A DNA stretch of 64,000 nucleotides from Propionivibrio limicola (GTDB lineage Bacteria > Pseudomonadota > Gammaproteobacteria > Burkholderiales > Rhodocyclaceae). The DNA is taken from NCBI RefSeq assembly GCF_009469695.1, contig NZ_SSSR01000009.1:27287-91286 (forward strand). The letters are read 5' to 3'. The first letter of the stretch is position 1, and each line of letters begins with the position of its first letter. The notes under the pieces were generated by a model, which had not been told where the DNA came from, did no database searches, and was given only the letters and a program-made list of their open reading frames with translations. Shown here piece after piece: positions 46,991-55,737 of the stretch. Position numbers and translations under genes: made by a program.

Positions 46991-47473
46991 ATGAAAGGCG
47001 ACAAGAAAGTCATCGAAGTCCTGAACAAGGTGCTCAAGAACGAGTTGACGGCGATCAACCAGTATTTCCTGCACGCCCGCATGTTCCGCAACTGGGGGCT
47101 GGAAAAGCTCAACGACTACCAGTACAAGCAGTCGATCCGCGTCATGAAGGAGGCGGACAAGCTGATCGAGCGCCTCCTCTTCCTCGAAGGGCTGCCCAAC
47201 CTGCAAAGCCTCGGCCGCCTGATGATCGGCGAGAACGTCGTCGAATGCCTGGCCAGCGACCTCAAGGCCGAGCGCGAAATCCAGCGGCCGCAGCTCATCG
47301 AGGCGATTGCGCTGACCGAGGAAGTGCAGGACTACGTGAGCCGCGATCTGCTCGAAGACCTGCTGGAAGAGTGCGAGGAAGCCATCGACTGGCTGGAGAC
47401 GCAGCAGGGGCTGATCGAAAACGTCACCCTGCCGAACTACCTGCAAGCGCACATGGAAGCCGCCGGCGACTGA
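46991..47473 (+). CDS. bfr: Bacterioferritin, heme-binding subunit lacking ferroxidase ligands
   Basis: 160 residues. Met52, the axial heme ligand, is present (SIRVMKEAD). But position 51 is Val, 54 is Glu, and the positions matching Glu127 and His130 are Cys128 and Ala131, so the di-iron centre is lost; Glu18 and Glu94 remain. This matches the heme-type subunit of two-gene bacterioferritins (Neisseria and Magnetospirillum style). GAGGAGCGACCC precedes the ATG at 46991. It probably co-assembles with the upstream product. Confidence 0.92.
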   Translation: MKGDKKVIEVLNKVLKNELTAINQYFLHARMFRNWGLEKLNDYQYKQSIRVMKEADKLIERLLFLEGLPNLQSLGRLMIGENVVECLASDLKAEREIQRPQLIEAIALTEEVQDYVSRDLLEDLLEECEEAIDWLETQQGLIENVTLPNYLQAHMEAAGD

Positions 47474-47536
47474 TCTGGAACACGGCCGGGCGCCAATCCC
47501 GGCCGTCGGCCTGCCATCCGCAACGAAAGCTCAGCG

Positions 47537-47758
47537 ATGTACATCTGCGTCTGCAAAGCCATCACCGAACGGCAGATCCGGGAAGCCGTGGCCGGTGGCG
47601 CGCATTCCCTGAAAGACCTCCGGCACGAACTCGGCGTCGCCAGCGAGTGCGGCAAATGCGCCGAAGAAGCCAAACGCTGCCTGAAGGCGGCGCTGGAGGA
47701 AATCGGGCACCAGCATCATCACTTTCATCACGCGCACCATCATCACCACAAGAAGTAA
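47537..47758 (+). CDS. bfd: Bacterioferritin-associated ferredoxin with His-rich tail
   Basis: 73 residues. The [2Fe-2S] ligands are Cys4, Cys6, Cys38 and Cys41 (YICVCKAIT, ECGKCAEEA), the BFD domain. Bfd reduces the ferritin core through bound heme to release iron. After residue 57 there is a tail with 11 His in 15 positions, which standard Bfd (about 64 residues) lacks; it may bind Ni, Zn or Fe. It is 63 bases after bfr, in the same orientation. Confidence 0.93.
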   Translation: MYICVCKAITERQIREAVAGGAHSLKDLRHELGVASECGKCAEEAKRCLKAALEEIGHQHHHFHHAHHHHHKK

Positions 47759-47798
47759 TGACGATGGTGCCCGCCGCTCGAATCATCCGCCTGGGTGA

Positions 47799-49106
47799 TT
47801 AGCCCCCGACGGCCGCCGCCAGCGATGCTTCGAGAATCTCGAGCCCTTCGTCGAGCACGTTGTCCGGAATCGTCAGCGGCAGCATCAGGCGCAGGACGTT
47901 GCCGTAGCTGCCGCAGTTGAGCAGCAGCAGGCCGCGCTGGGCGGCTTCGGCGGCGAGGGCCTTGGCGATGTCGGCGGCGGGCTTTTTCGGATCGCCGCCG
48001 TGGCTGAATTCCACCGCGGTCATCGCGCCGAGGCCGCGCACATCGGCGATGCAGGCAAAGCGCGGTTTGAGCGCTTCGAGGCGGGCGCGGCATTTTTCGC
48101 CGAGCGCGGCGGCGCGTTCCGAGAGTTTTTCCTCTTCAACCACGTCGAGCACGGCGAGCGCGGCGGCGACGGCGACCGGGTGGCCGGCGTAGGTCGAGCC
48201 GAGTCCGCCCGGCACGGCAGCGTCCATGATCTCGGCCTTGCCGACGATGGCGGAGAGCGTCATGCCGCCGCCCAGGCCTTTGGCCATGGTGATCACGTCC
48301 GGCTCGATGCCCGAGTGTTCAATCGCGAAGAACTTGCCGCAACGGGCGACGCCGGTCTGGATTTCATCGACGATCAGGACGATGCCGTGCTGATCGCAGA
48401 GGGCGCGCAGGCGCTGCATGAACTCCGTCGGCGCCGGCAGGTAACCGCCTTCACCCTGCACCGGCTCGACGATGATGGCGGCGACGCGCGCGGCTTCGAT
48501 GTCGTTCTTGAAGACGAGTTCGAGGCCGTGCATGGCGTCATCGACCGAAATGCCGTGCAGCGGATCGGGGAAGGGCGTGTGATAGACCTCGGCCGGGAAG
48601 GGGCCGAAGCCTTTCTTGTACGGATCGACCTTGCCGGTCAGCGCCAGCGTGAACATCGTGCGGCCGTGGAAGGCGGCGTTGAAGGCGATGACGCCGCTGC
48701 GACCGGTATAGGCGCGGGCGACCTTGACCGCGTTTTCGACGGCTTCGGCACCGCTGTTCATGAAGAATGTTTTCTTCGGCGTCGCGCCGGGGGCCAGCGC
48801 GTTCAGGCGCTCGGCCAGTTCGACGTAGGACTCGTAGGCGACGACCTGAAAGCAGGTGTGCGTGAATTTTTCCATCTGCGCCTTGGCGGCGGCCATCACG
48901 CGCGGGTGGCAGTGGCCGGTGTTGACGACGGCGATGCCGGCGCAGAAGTCGATCCAGCGGCGTCCTTCCACGTCCCAGATTTCGGCGTTTTCGGCACGCT
49001 CGGCAAAGACGCCGTGCGCTTGCGAAACGCCGCGCGGCAGGGCGGCCTGGCGGCGTGCCATCAGGGTGGCGTTGGTTTGGGCCGGCAAATCGGTCATGGA
49101 ATTCAT
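47799..49106 (-). CDS. gabT: 4-aminobutyrate aminotransferase
   Basis: 435 residues of a class III aminotransferase. Conserved features: NSGAEAVENAVKVARAYTGR, the PLP Asp in LIVDEIQTGVARCG and the PLP Lys in ITMAKGLGGGM. It converts GABA and 2-oxoglutarate to succinate semialdehyde and glutamate; 5-aminovalerate is possible. The ATG at 49106 has CAGGAGAG upstream. It is the last gene of the six-gene minus-strand operon, and gabD is next upstream. It converges with bfd. Confidence 0.94.
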   Translation of the reverse strand: MNSMTDLPAQTNATLMARRQAALPRGVSQAHGVFAERAENAEIWDVEGRRWIDFCAGIAVVNTGHCHPRVMAAAKAQMEKFTHTCFQVVAYESYVELAERLNALAPGATPKKTFFMNSGAEAVENAVKVARAYTGRSGVIAFNAAFHGRTMFTLALTGKVDPYKKGFGPFPAEVYHTPFPDPLHGISVDDAMHGLELVFKNDIEAARVAAIIVEPVQGEGGYLPAPTEFMQRLRALCDQHGIVLIVDEIQTGVARCGKFFAIEHSGIEPDVITMAKGLGGGMTLSAIVGKAEIMDAAVPGGLGSTYAGHPVAVAAALAVLDVVEEEKLSERAAALGEKCRARLEALKPRFACIADVRGLGAMTAVEFSHGGDPKKPAADIAKALAAEAAQRGLLLLNCGSYGNVLRLMLPLTIPDNVLDEGLEILEASLAAAVGG

Positions 49107-49169
49107 GGGGCTCTCCTGTTTATCGAGGGATCGTGGATAGGGGCTGTGACGCGAGTCGTCAGGCAACGA

Positions 49170-49274
49170 AAAATGCGAACCACCAAGGCTCCAAGAACAC
49201 AAAGTTGCACCAAGAAAAACGAGGCTTTTACTTGGTGCTTCTTGGTGCCCTTCGTGTCTTGGTGGTGAAGCATT
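49170..49274. repeat. Long palindromic intergenic repeat, ACCACCAAG type
   Basis: Left arm AAAATGCGAACCACCAAG and further A/C-rich sequence; right arm with CTTCGTGTCTTGGTGGTGAAGCATTT. The arms (about 50 bases each) are imperfect inverted complements and would fold into a long hairpin. It lies in the gabT-gabD gap and the 3' end of gabD is 41 bases away. Confidence 0.75.
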
Positions 49275-49314
49275 TATCGATGCTCTGCAATATGGTTTCT
49301 AGGTGGTTCGTTGT

Positions 49315-50769
49315 TTAGAGGCCGGCGAGGCAGACGTATTTGATTTCGAGATAGTCGTCGAGGCCGTGGCTGGAGCCTTCGCGGCCTAGGCCGGACGACT
49401 TGACGCCGCCAAACGGCGCGACTTCGGTGGAAATGAGGCCGGTGTTGACGCCGACCATGCCGTATTCGAGCGCTTCGGAAACGCGGAAAATGCGGCCGAC
49501 GTCGCGGGCGAAGAAGTACGAGGCGAGGCCGAACTCGGTGTCGTTGGCCATGCGGATCGCTTCTTCGTCGGTCTTGAAGCGGAAGAGCGGCGCCACCGGC
49601 CCGAAGATTTCCTCGCGGGCGATGCGCATGCTGCTCGTCACGTCGGCGATGATCGTCGGCTCGAAGAAAGTGTGGCCGAGCGCGTGCGGCTTGCCGCCGC
49701 AGACGATGCGCGCGCCTTTGTCGGTGGCGTCGGCGAGCAGTTCCTGCACCTTGTCCACTGCCGCCTGATCGATCAGCGGCCCTTGCGTGACGCCGGGCTC
49801 GACGCCGTTGCCGACCTTCAATTCGGCGACGGCCTTGGCCAGCTTGGCGGCGAAGGCGTCATAGACGCCGTCCTGCACCAACAGGCGGTTGGCGCAGACG
49901 CAGGTCTGGCCGGCGTTGCGGTATTTCGAGGCGAGGGCGCCGATCACCGCTTCGTCGAGGTCGGCGTCGTCGAAGACGATGAAAGGGGCGTTGCCGCCGA
50001 GTTCCATCGACAGCTTCTTGACGGTCGGTGCGCACTGCGCGATCAGCTCGGCGCCGATCTCGGTCGAGCCGGTGAAGGAGAGTTTGCGCACGATCGGGTT
50101 GGCGCAGATTTCGCCGCCGATCGCCTTGGCCGAGCCGGTGACTACGTTGAACACGCCGGCCGGGATCCCGGCGCGGTGCGCGAGTTCAGCGAGCGCCAGC
50201 GCGGAGAGCGGCGTCTGGCTGGCGGGTTTCAATACCATCGTGCAACCCGCGGCCAGCGCGGCACCGGCCTTGCGCGTGATCATCGCGGCCGGGAAGTTCC
50301 ATGGCGTGATCGCGGCGCAGACGCCGACCGGCTCGCGCGTGGCGAGGATGCGGCGGCCGGGCACGTTCGGCGGGATGACCTCGCCGTAGGCGCGCTTGCC
50401 TTCCTCGGCGAACCATTCGAGGTAGCTGGCGGCATAGACGATTTCGCCCTTCGCTTCGGCCAGCGGCTTGCCCTGCTCGGAGGTCATGATCAGCGCCAGG
50501 TCGTCGGCGTTCTCGTGCATCAGCTCGAACCAGCGGCGCAGCAGCTTGGCGCGCTCGCCGGCCGTTTTCGCCCGCCACAGCGGATAGGCGGCGTTGGCCG
50601 CCGTAATGGCGCGGCGCGTTTCGTCGCTGCCCATTTTCGGTACGGAGGACACAACCGCGCCGGTGGCGGGATTGGTCACGGTGAGGGTTTCGCCCTTGTC
50701 GGCATTCAGCCAGGCGCCATTGATGTAGCAAAGGTCGCGCAGAAGGGAGGCGTCTTTGAGGTTGAGCAT
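49315..50769 (-). CDS. gabD: Succinate-semialdehyde dehydrogenase (NAD(P)+)
   Basis: 484 residues, same as typical GabD. ITPWNFPAAMITRK is the cofactor region, FTGSTEIG the glycine motif, LELGGNAPFIV carries the catalytic Glu and NAGQTCVCANR the catalytic Cys (a second Cys two residues on is typical of the redox-regulated class). It oxidises succinate semialdehyde (or glutarate semialdehyde) to succinate. Upstream of gabT in the operon. Confidence 0.94.
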   Translation of the reverse strand: MLNLKDASLLRDLCYINGAWLNADKGETLTVTNPATGAVVSSVPKMGSDETRRAITAANAAYPLWRAKTAGERAKLLRRWFELMHENADDLALIMTSEQGKPLAEAKGEIVYAASYLEWFAEEGKRAYGEVIPPNVPGRRILATREPVGVCAAITPWNFPAAMITRKAGAALAAGCTMVLKPASQTPLSALALAELAHRAGIPAGVFNVVTGSAKAIGGEICANPIVRKLSFTGSTEIGAELIAQCAPTVKKLSMELGGNAPFIVFDDADLDEAVIGALASKYRNAGQTCVCANRLLVQDGVYDAFAAKLAKAVAELKVGNGVEPGVTQGPLIDQAAVDKVQELLADATDKGARIVCGGKPHALGHTFFEPTIIADVTSSMRIAREEIFGPVAPLFRFKTDEEAIRMANDTEFGLASYFFARDVGRIFRVSEALEYGMVGVNTGLISTEVAPFGGVKSSGLGREGSSHGLDDYLEIKYVCLAGL

Positions 50770-50800
50770 GATGAAGTCCTTTTGCCGATAAAAATTTTTA

Positions 50801-50934
50801 GAAACCGCTTTCGACGCAGAGGGCGCAGAGATACAGAGAACGCAGAGAAAATCGATAAATGCGTTTCTTCCTGTTTTTCTCTGCGAACTCTGCGGCTCTG
50901 CGATCTCTGCGTTGAATGCGGTTCATCGTGTTCA
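50801..50934. repeat. Long palindromic intergenic repeat, GCAGAG type, copy 1
   Basis: Left arm starts GAAACCGCTTTCGACGCAGAG and continues with repeated GCAGAGA units; right arm ends with CTGCGATCTCTGCGTTGAATGCGGTT. The arms are imperfect inverted complements around a centre near 50865. It is related to the element at 53066-53227 and sits between gabD and the PotC-like gene. Confidence 0.8.
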
Positions 50935-51756
50935 CTTCCCTTCGCCGCGCATCCGCTCGCCGCGCCGGCGCAGCCCTTCGAGGGTGATCAGCATCAGCGT
51001 CGAGAGCACGGTCATGATCGTGGCGACGGCGGCGATGGTCGGGCTGATGTTTTCGCGGATGCCGGCGAACATCTGGCGCGGCAGCGTGCTTTGCTCGGGG
51101 CCGGCGAGGAAGAGCGTGACGACGACTTCGTCGAACGAGGTGCCGAAGGCGAACAGCCCGCCCGAGATGACGCCCGGCGCGACGATCGGCAGCGTCACCT
51201 TGAAGAAGGTGGTCAGCGGATTGGCGCCGAGGCTGGACGCGGCGCGCACCAGGTTGAAGTCGAAGCCCTGCAGCGTCGCCGTGACGGTGGTGACGACGAA
51301 CGGCACGCCGAGCGCGGCATGCACCAGAATCAGCCCGATGTAGCTGCCGGAGAGGCCGATCGGCGCGAAGACGAGGTAGGTCGCCACACCGACGATCACC
51401 ACCGGCACCACCATCGGCGAGATCAGGATCGCGGTGAGCAGCGCCTTGCCCGGGAAGTCGATGCGGGCGAGGCCGACGGCGGCCGGCGTGCCGAGCGCCA
51501 TCGCCAGCAGCGTCGCGATCGGCGAGACGATCAGGCTGTTCATGAACGACTGCCGCCAGGCCGCCGAGGTCAGGAATTCCTCGTACCAGCGCAGCGAGAA
51601 GCCCGACATCGGGTAGAGCAGGAACGAGTCGGCGTTGAACGAGAGCGGCGCGATGACGAGGATCGGCAGCATCAGGAATACCAGCACGAGGCCGCAGAGG
51701 ACGCGGAAGGCGTAGTACCAGACGCGTTCGAGCGGAGTGGCGTAGGCGGGGATCAT
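50932..51756 (-). CDS. ABC transporter permease (PotC/spermidine-putrescine type)
   Basis: 274 residues, six predicted helices. The EAA loop is AASSLGANPLTTFFKVTLPIV. Start at the ATG 51756 with AAAAAGGAGAAC; the frame is open 74 codons further upstream only through the preceding permease gene. It pairs with the PotB-like permease to import a small amine or amino acid such as putrescine, spermidine or GABA. The gene order with gabDT suggests a substrate that is degraded to GABA. Confidence 0.92.
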   Translation of the reverse strand: MIPAYATPLERVWYYAFRVLCGLVLVFLMLPILVIAPLSFNADSFLLYPMSGFSLRWYEEFLTSAAWRQSFMNSLIVSPIATLLAMALGTPAAVGLARIDFPGKALLTAILISPMVVPVVIVGVATYLVFAPIGLSGSYIGLILVHAALGVPFVVTTVTATLQGFDFNLVRAASSLGANPLTTFFKVTLPIVAPGVISGGLFAFGTSFDEVVVTLFLAGPEQSTLPRQMFAGIRENISPTIAAVATIMTVLSTLMLITLEGLRRRGERMRGEGK

Positions 51757-51770
51757 GTCGGTTCTCCTTT

Positions 51771-53036
51771 TTAGCGAGCTTTTGACGCGGCATCCTGCTG
51801 GCCGGTCAGGCGCGTATAGACCATGTAGAGGATCAGCGTGGCGACGAAGAGGATCGCCGACAGTGCCGCCGCCATGCCCCAGTTGATCGTCTGGTTGGTA
51901 TAGAAGGCGACGAAGTAGCTGGCCATCTGTTCCTTCGGGCTGCCGAGCAGCGCCGGCGTGATGTAGTAGCCCATGCACAGGATGAAGACGAGCAGCGCGC
52001 CGGCGCTGACGCCGGGCAGGGCCTGCGGGAAGTAGATTTTCCAGAAGCTCTTGAAGGGCGGGCAGCCGAGCGACAGGGCGGCGCGCATGTAGGTCGGCGA
52101 GATGCCTTTCATGACGCTGTACATCGGCAGGATCATGAACGGCAGCAGGATGTGCACCATGGCGATATAGACGCCGGTGCTGTTGAAGACGAGCTGCAGC
52201 GGATGGTCGGTGACGCCGAGCGCCATCAGCGCCTGATTGACGAGGCCCTGCGTTTGCAGCAGCACGATCCAGGCGGCGACGCGCACCAGCACCGAAGTCC
52301 AGAACGGCAGCAGCACGAAGATCATCAGCGTGTTGGCGATTTTCGGCGGTTGCGTCGCCATCAGGTAGGCGAGCGGGAAGCCGAGCAGCAGGCAGAAGGC
52401 GGTGACAATCGCCGACATGCCGAAGGTGCGCTTCAGGACATCGACGTAGATCGCCTGATCGTCGCCGGCGCGGACGATTTGTCCCTGTTCGTCGTACGTG
52501 CGGTCGACCGAGGCGAGCAGATAGCGGCCGGTGTAGGGCGTCGCGTTGCGGGCGAGGAAGCGCCAGGTCGCCGGGTCGGCCCAGCGCTCGTCGGCTTCGA
52601 TGAGAGCGTCGCGCGGCGAGACGCCTTCGGCCGGCGGCATGGCGCGGGCCGTTTTCATCATCAGCGAGCGGAAGCCCGGCTGTTCCATGTTCAGGCGCTT
52701 GGCGGCGCCGGCAAGGACCGGCGTGCCCTTGATCTCACCCATCTCGCGGGCAAAGGCGGCGAAGACGAGGGCGTCCGGTGCGTTCTCGCCGTTCCAGTCG
52801 CTGAGCAGGGCGCTGGTCGCCGGCAAGGCGCCGATGACTTCGGGGTTGTCGACGCTGCGCTTCAGGAGCGCGCTGATCGGCCAGACGAAGGTCAGCAGCA
52901 GGAAGATCGCCAGCGGCGCAATCAGCGCGCCGTACTTGAGCTTCTTCATCCGCTCGGCGCGGCCCAGCTGGCGTTTCAGCGAAACCGTGTTTTCGGATGC
53001 CAGCGCGGCGGGCATCGTGGCGCTTAGTTTAGACAT
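51771..53036 (-). CDS. ABC transporter permease (PotB type) with large periplasmic loop
   Basis: 421 residues, about 130 more than a typical PotB. A first helix (LIAPLAIFLLLTFVWPISALL) is followed by about 150 periplasmic residues before the second helix (SAIVTAFCLLLGFPLAYLMA). Five more helices follow and the EAA loop is AALSLGCPPFKSFWKIYFPQA. Fourteen bases separate it from the next permease. The loop carries no recognised domain and may contact the substrate-binding protein. Confidence 0.9.
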   Translation of the reverse strand: MSKLSATMPAALASENTVSLKRQLGRAERMKKLKYGALIAPLAIFLLLTFVWPISALLKRSVDNPEVIGALPATSALLSDWNGENAPDALVFAAFAREMGEIKGTPVLAGAAKRLNMEQPGFRSLMMKTARAMPPAEGVSPRDALIEADERWADPATWRFLARNATPYTGRYLLASVDRTYDEQGQIVRAGDDQAIYVDVLKRTFGMSAIVTAFCLLLGFPLAYLMATQPPKIANTLMIFVLLPFWTSVLVRVAAWIVLLQTQGLVNQALMALGVTDHPLQLVFNSTGVYIAMVHILLPFMILPMYSVMKGISPTYMRAALSLGCPPFKSFWKIYFPQALPGVSAGALLVFILCMGYYITPALLGSPKEQMASYFVAFYTNQTINWGMAAALSAILFVATLILYMVYTRLTGQQDAASKAR

Positions 53037-53065
53037 GCCGTGATCCTCTGCTTCGGTTGTGATCG

Positions 53066-53227
53066 GGAACCGCTTTCGACGCAGAGATCGCAGAGAGACA
53101 GAGAGCGCAGAGAAAAATCCATGATTTACCCGACGGGAAAAAACGATGGCGTTTGAATTTCTCTCTTTTCTCCTGGTTTCTCTCTGCGCTCTCTGTCTCT
53201 CTGCGAACTCTGCGTTAAATGCGTTTT
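53066..53227. repeat. Long palindromic intergenic repeat, GCAGAG type, copy 2
   Basis: Left arm GGAACCGCTTTCGACGCAGAG and then GCAGAGA units; right arm CTCTGCGAACTCTGCGTTAAATGCG. It forms a hairpin of about 60 bases per arm. It is homologous to 50801-50934 and fills the gap between the PotB-like gene and the substrate-binding protein gene. Confidence 0.82.
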
Positions 53228-53246
53228 GCTTGTTGGTTACACCGTC

Positions 53247-54299
53247 TTACTTCGCCGCCCAGGCGTTGAAGCGCTGTTCCAGATCTTCGCCGTGTTCGAC
53301 CCAGAATTGCGTGTTGCTGGCAAAGGCGCCCTTCATGTTTTGCGGTGCGGTTGGCAGTTCCGGGACGATGGCCTTGTCGACCAGCGCCGTGCCCTTCAGG
53401 TTGGTCGGACCGTAGGGGATTTCACCGGCGAAGACCTTCTGGTTTTCCGGCTTGCTGGCGAAGGCGATGAACTTGTACGCCTCGTCCTTCTTCGGCGTGC
53501 CGACCGGGATCGCCCACGAATCGAAGTCGTAGATGTTGTTCGTCCACACCATCTTCAGGTTCTTCTTGCCTTCCTTCTGCGCGGTGGCGATGCGGCCGTT
53601 GAAGGCGGACGTCATCACCACGTCGCCGGCGGCCAGCAGTTGCGGTGCCTGCGCGCCGGCTTCCCACCAGCGGATGTGCGGCTTGATCTGGTCGAGTTTC
53701 TTGAAGGCGCGGTCGACGCCGGCCTTCGTCGCCAGTTCCTTGTAGACGTTTTCCGGCTTGACGCCGTCGGCGATCAGCGCGAATTCGAGCGTGAATTTGG
53801 CGCCCTTGCGCATGCCGCGCTTGCCCGGGAATTTCTTCAGGTCCCAGAAATCGGCCCATGACGTCGGGGCGGCTTTCAGCGCGTCGCTGTTGTAGGCGAG
53901 CACCGTCGACCAGACGAAAATGCCGACGCCGCATTCGGTGACGGCGGCGGGAATGAAATCGGCTTTCGGACCGATCCTTGCGAAATCGAGCTTCTCATAG
54001 AGACCTTCCTCGCAGCCGCGCACGAGTTCCGGCGACTCGACTTCGACGACGTCCCACGACACGTTCTTGGCGCCGACCATGGCCTTGATTTTGGCCTGTT
54101 CGCCGTTGTATTCGCCCTGAATGATCTTGCTGCCGGTGGCCTTGGTGTAGGGCTCGTAGAAGGCTTTGACCTGCGCTTTCTGGTTGGTGCCGCCAAAGGA
54201 AATGACGGTGATGTCGGCGTGCGCGGTGCCGGCCAGCAAACTCATGGCGGCGGCACCGGCAACGGCCAGCGGGCGGACTTTCGAGGGGATGCGGTGCAT
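53247..54299 (-). CDS. ABC transporter periplasmic substrate-binding protein (PotD/polyamine type)
   Basis: 350 residues. A Sec signal peptide (VRPLAVAGAAAMSLLAGTAHA) is cleaved after about residue 28. The mature part starts DITVISFGGTNQKAQ, a group I extracellular solute-binding protein of the spermidine/putrescine class. Aromatic and acidic residues in the core fit a polyamine or GABA ligand. It is transcribed between the ATPase gene and the PotB-like permease. Confidence 0.93.
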   Translation of the reverse strand: MHRIPSKVRPLAVAGAAAMSLLAGTAHADITVISFGGTNQKAQVKAFYEPYTKATGSKIIQGEYNGEQAKIKAMVGAKNVSWDVVEVESPELVRGCEEGLYEKLDFARIGPKADFIPAAVTECGVGIFVWSTVLAYNSDALKAAPTSWADFWDLKKFPGKRGMRKGAKFTLEFALIADGVKPENVYKELATKAGVDRAFKKLDQIKPHIRWWEAGAQAPQLLAAGDVVMTSAFNGRIATAQKEGKKNLKMVWTNNIYDFDSWAIPVGTPKKDEAYKFIAFASKPENQKVFAGEIPYGPTNLKGTALVDKAIVPELPTAPQNMKGAFASNTQFWVEHGEDLEQRFNAWAAK

Positions 54300-54377
54300 G
54301 TCTTTCTCCTGAATTAAAAAGTCGGCTACTTAAGGGGGAAGGGCTGTGGTCAGCGTGGAAAAATGGTTCGTTGATAT

Positions 54378-55529
54378 TCAGGCGCCGAGCGCCGGATCGA
54401 GCGCCCGCAATTGTTCGGGGTTGATGCCGACATGGATGGCGTCGCCCAGGTCGAAGCGGTGTTTGTGCTGCGCGGCCGGCGCCTTGACGACGATTTCCTT
54501 GCGCCCGGCGAGTTCGACGCGCACGCGCAGATGGTCGCCAAGGTAGGTGATTTCAGTGACGTAGCCGCCGAGCCGGTTGGCGCAGCCGAGCGACTGCACG
54601 TTGAGCTGGACGCACTCGGGGCGCACGGAAAGCACGGCCTTGTCGCCTTTCTTGAGCGGGTTGCCCATCACCGCCTGCACGCGCGCCTTGTTGTCGAGGC
54701 GGAGGTGGCAGTAGTCGCCATCGACCGATTCGACGATGCCGGCGAGCGCGTTGTTCTCGCCGATGAAGTTGGCGACGAAGTTGTTGGCCGGCTTCTCGTA
54801 CAGCGTCGCCGGATCGGCGAGCTGCTGGATGACGCCCTGATTGAACACGGCGATGCGGTCGGACATGGTCAGCGCCTCGCTTTGGTCGTGCGTCACGAAG
54901 ACGACGGTGATGCCGAGTTCGCGCTGGATGTGCTTGATCTCCATCTGCATGTGCTCGCGCAACTGCTTGTCGAGCGCGCCGAGCGGCTCGTCCATCAGCA
55001 CCAGTTCCGGGTCGAAAACGAGGGCGCGGGCCAGCGCGATGCGCTGCTGCTGACCGCCGGAGAGCTGTTGCGGGTAGCGCTCGCCATAGACGCCGAGCTG
55101 GACCATGTTGAGCGCCCGGTCGACCTTCTTGTCGATTTCGGCGGCTGGCAGCTTGCGTACGGCGAGCGGAAATTTGAGGTTCTCGCGCACCGTCATGTGC
55201 GGAAACAGCGCGTAGTTCTGGAAAACCATGCCGATGTTGCGCTTGTGCGGCGGCAGCTTGTTGATGACCCGGTCGCCGAGGCGGATTTCGCCCGAGGTCG
55301 GCGTTTCGAAACCGGCCAGCATCATCAGGCAGGTCGTCTTGCCGGAACCGGACGGGCCGAGCAGCGTCAGAAACTCGCCGCGCCGGATGTCGAGGTTGAG
55401 GTCGCGCACGATCAGGTTTTCCCCGTCGTAGGTCTTTTGCACCTTGCGGAAGGTGACATGCGGTGCGGCGTCCTCTTTTGTCGCCGCCGTGTCGGCCTCG
55501 GCCAGAGCCGCGATGTTTTTGTCGATCAT
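54378..55529 (-). CDS. ABC transporter ATP-binding protein (PotA type)
   Basis: 383 residues. Walker A GPSGSGKTTC, Q-loop FQNYALFPHM, signature LSGGQQQRIALARAL, Walker B LVLMDEPLGALD and switch His in VFVTHDQSEAL. A C-terminal TOBE domain follows (VRPECVQLN). It drives the PotB/C-like importer. The ATG at 55529 is ten bases from GGAGGT; an in-frame GTG at 55535 is closer to it. First gene of the six-gene operon. Confidence 0.95.
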   Translation of the reverse strand: MIDKNIAALAEADTAATKEDAAPHVTFRKVQKTYDGENLIVRDLNLDIRRGEFLTLLGPSGSGKTTCLMMLAGFETPTSGEIRLGDRVINKLPPHKRNIGMVFQNYALFPHMTVRENLKFPLAVRKLPAAEIDKKVDRALNMVQLGVYGERYPQQLSGGQQQRIALARALVFDPELVLMDEPLGALDKQLREHMQMEIKHIQRELGITVVFVTHDQSEALTMSDRIAVFNQGVIQQLADPATLYEKPANNFVANFIGENNALAGIVESVDGDYCHLRLDNKARVQAVMGNPLKKGDKAVLSVRPECVQLNVQSLGCANRLGGYVTEITYLGDHLRVRVELAGRKEIVVKAPAAQHKHRFDLGDAIHVGINPEQLRALDPALGA

Positions 55530-55632
55530 GTTCACTGTAACCTCCTGACTTCCGGCTCGTGCTGGCGAACCATCGGGTTTGTTGCTGGGCGTTTTTCGTC
55601 GCTCATTTCGCTTGGTATTGATGATAGGAGAT

Positions 55633-55682
55633 GAATTGGACAGAATGAGAACCAATTTTCCCGGTTTTGCTGGGACCAATTC
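55633..55682. promoter_or_regulatory. Candidate MocR-type operator half-sites between the transporter operon and its regulator
   Basis: Three copies of one sequence: TCCAATTC (minus strand, 55633-55640), ACCAATT (55651-55657) and ACCAATTC (55675-55682). The last two are direct repeats 24 bases apart; the first is inverted. MocR/GabR-type regulators bind direct and inverted repeats in the gap between their gene and a divergent operon. It lies 104-153 bases upstream of potA-like and 55-105 bases upstream of the regulator. Confidence 0.5.
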
Positions 55683-55737
55683 GCTTCCCTTCTCCTGAAT
55701 ATCGTTCAGGCATGTCACGAAACCGCCCGGAGCCGGC

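Noticed and set aside
49672..51774. A 700-codon open frame on the plus strand opposite gabD and the permeases
   Set aside because: It runs through a palindromic repeat and gives low-complexity protein; the minus-strand genes are clear family members.
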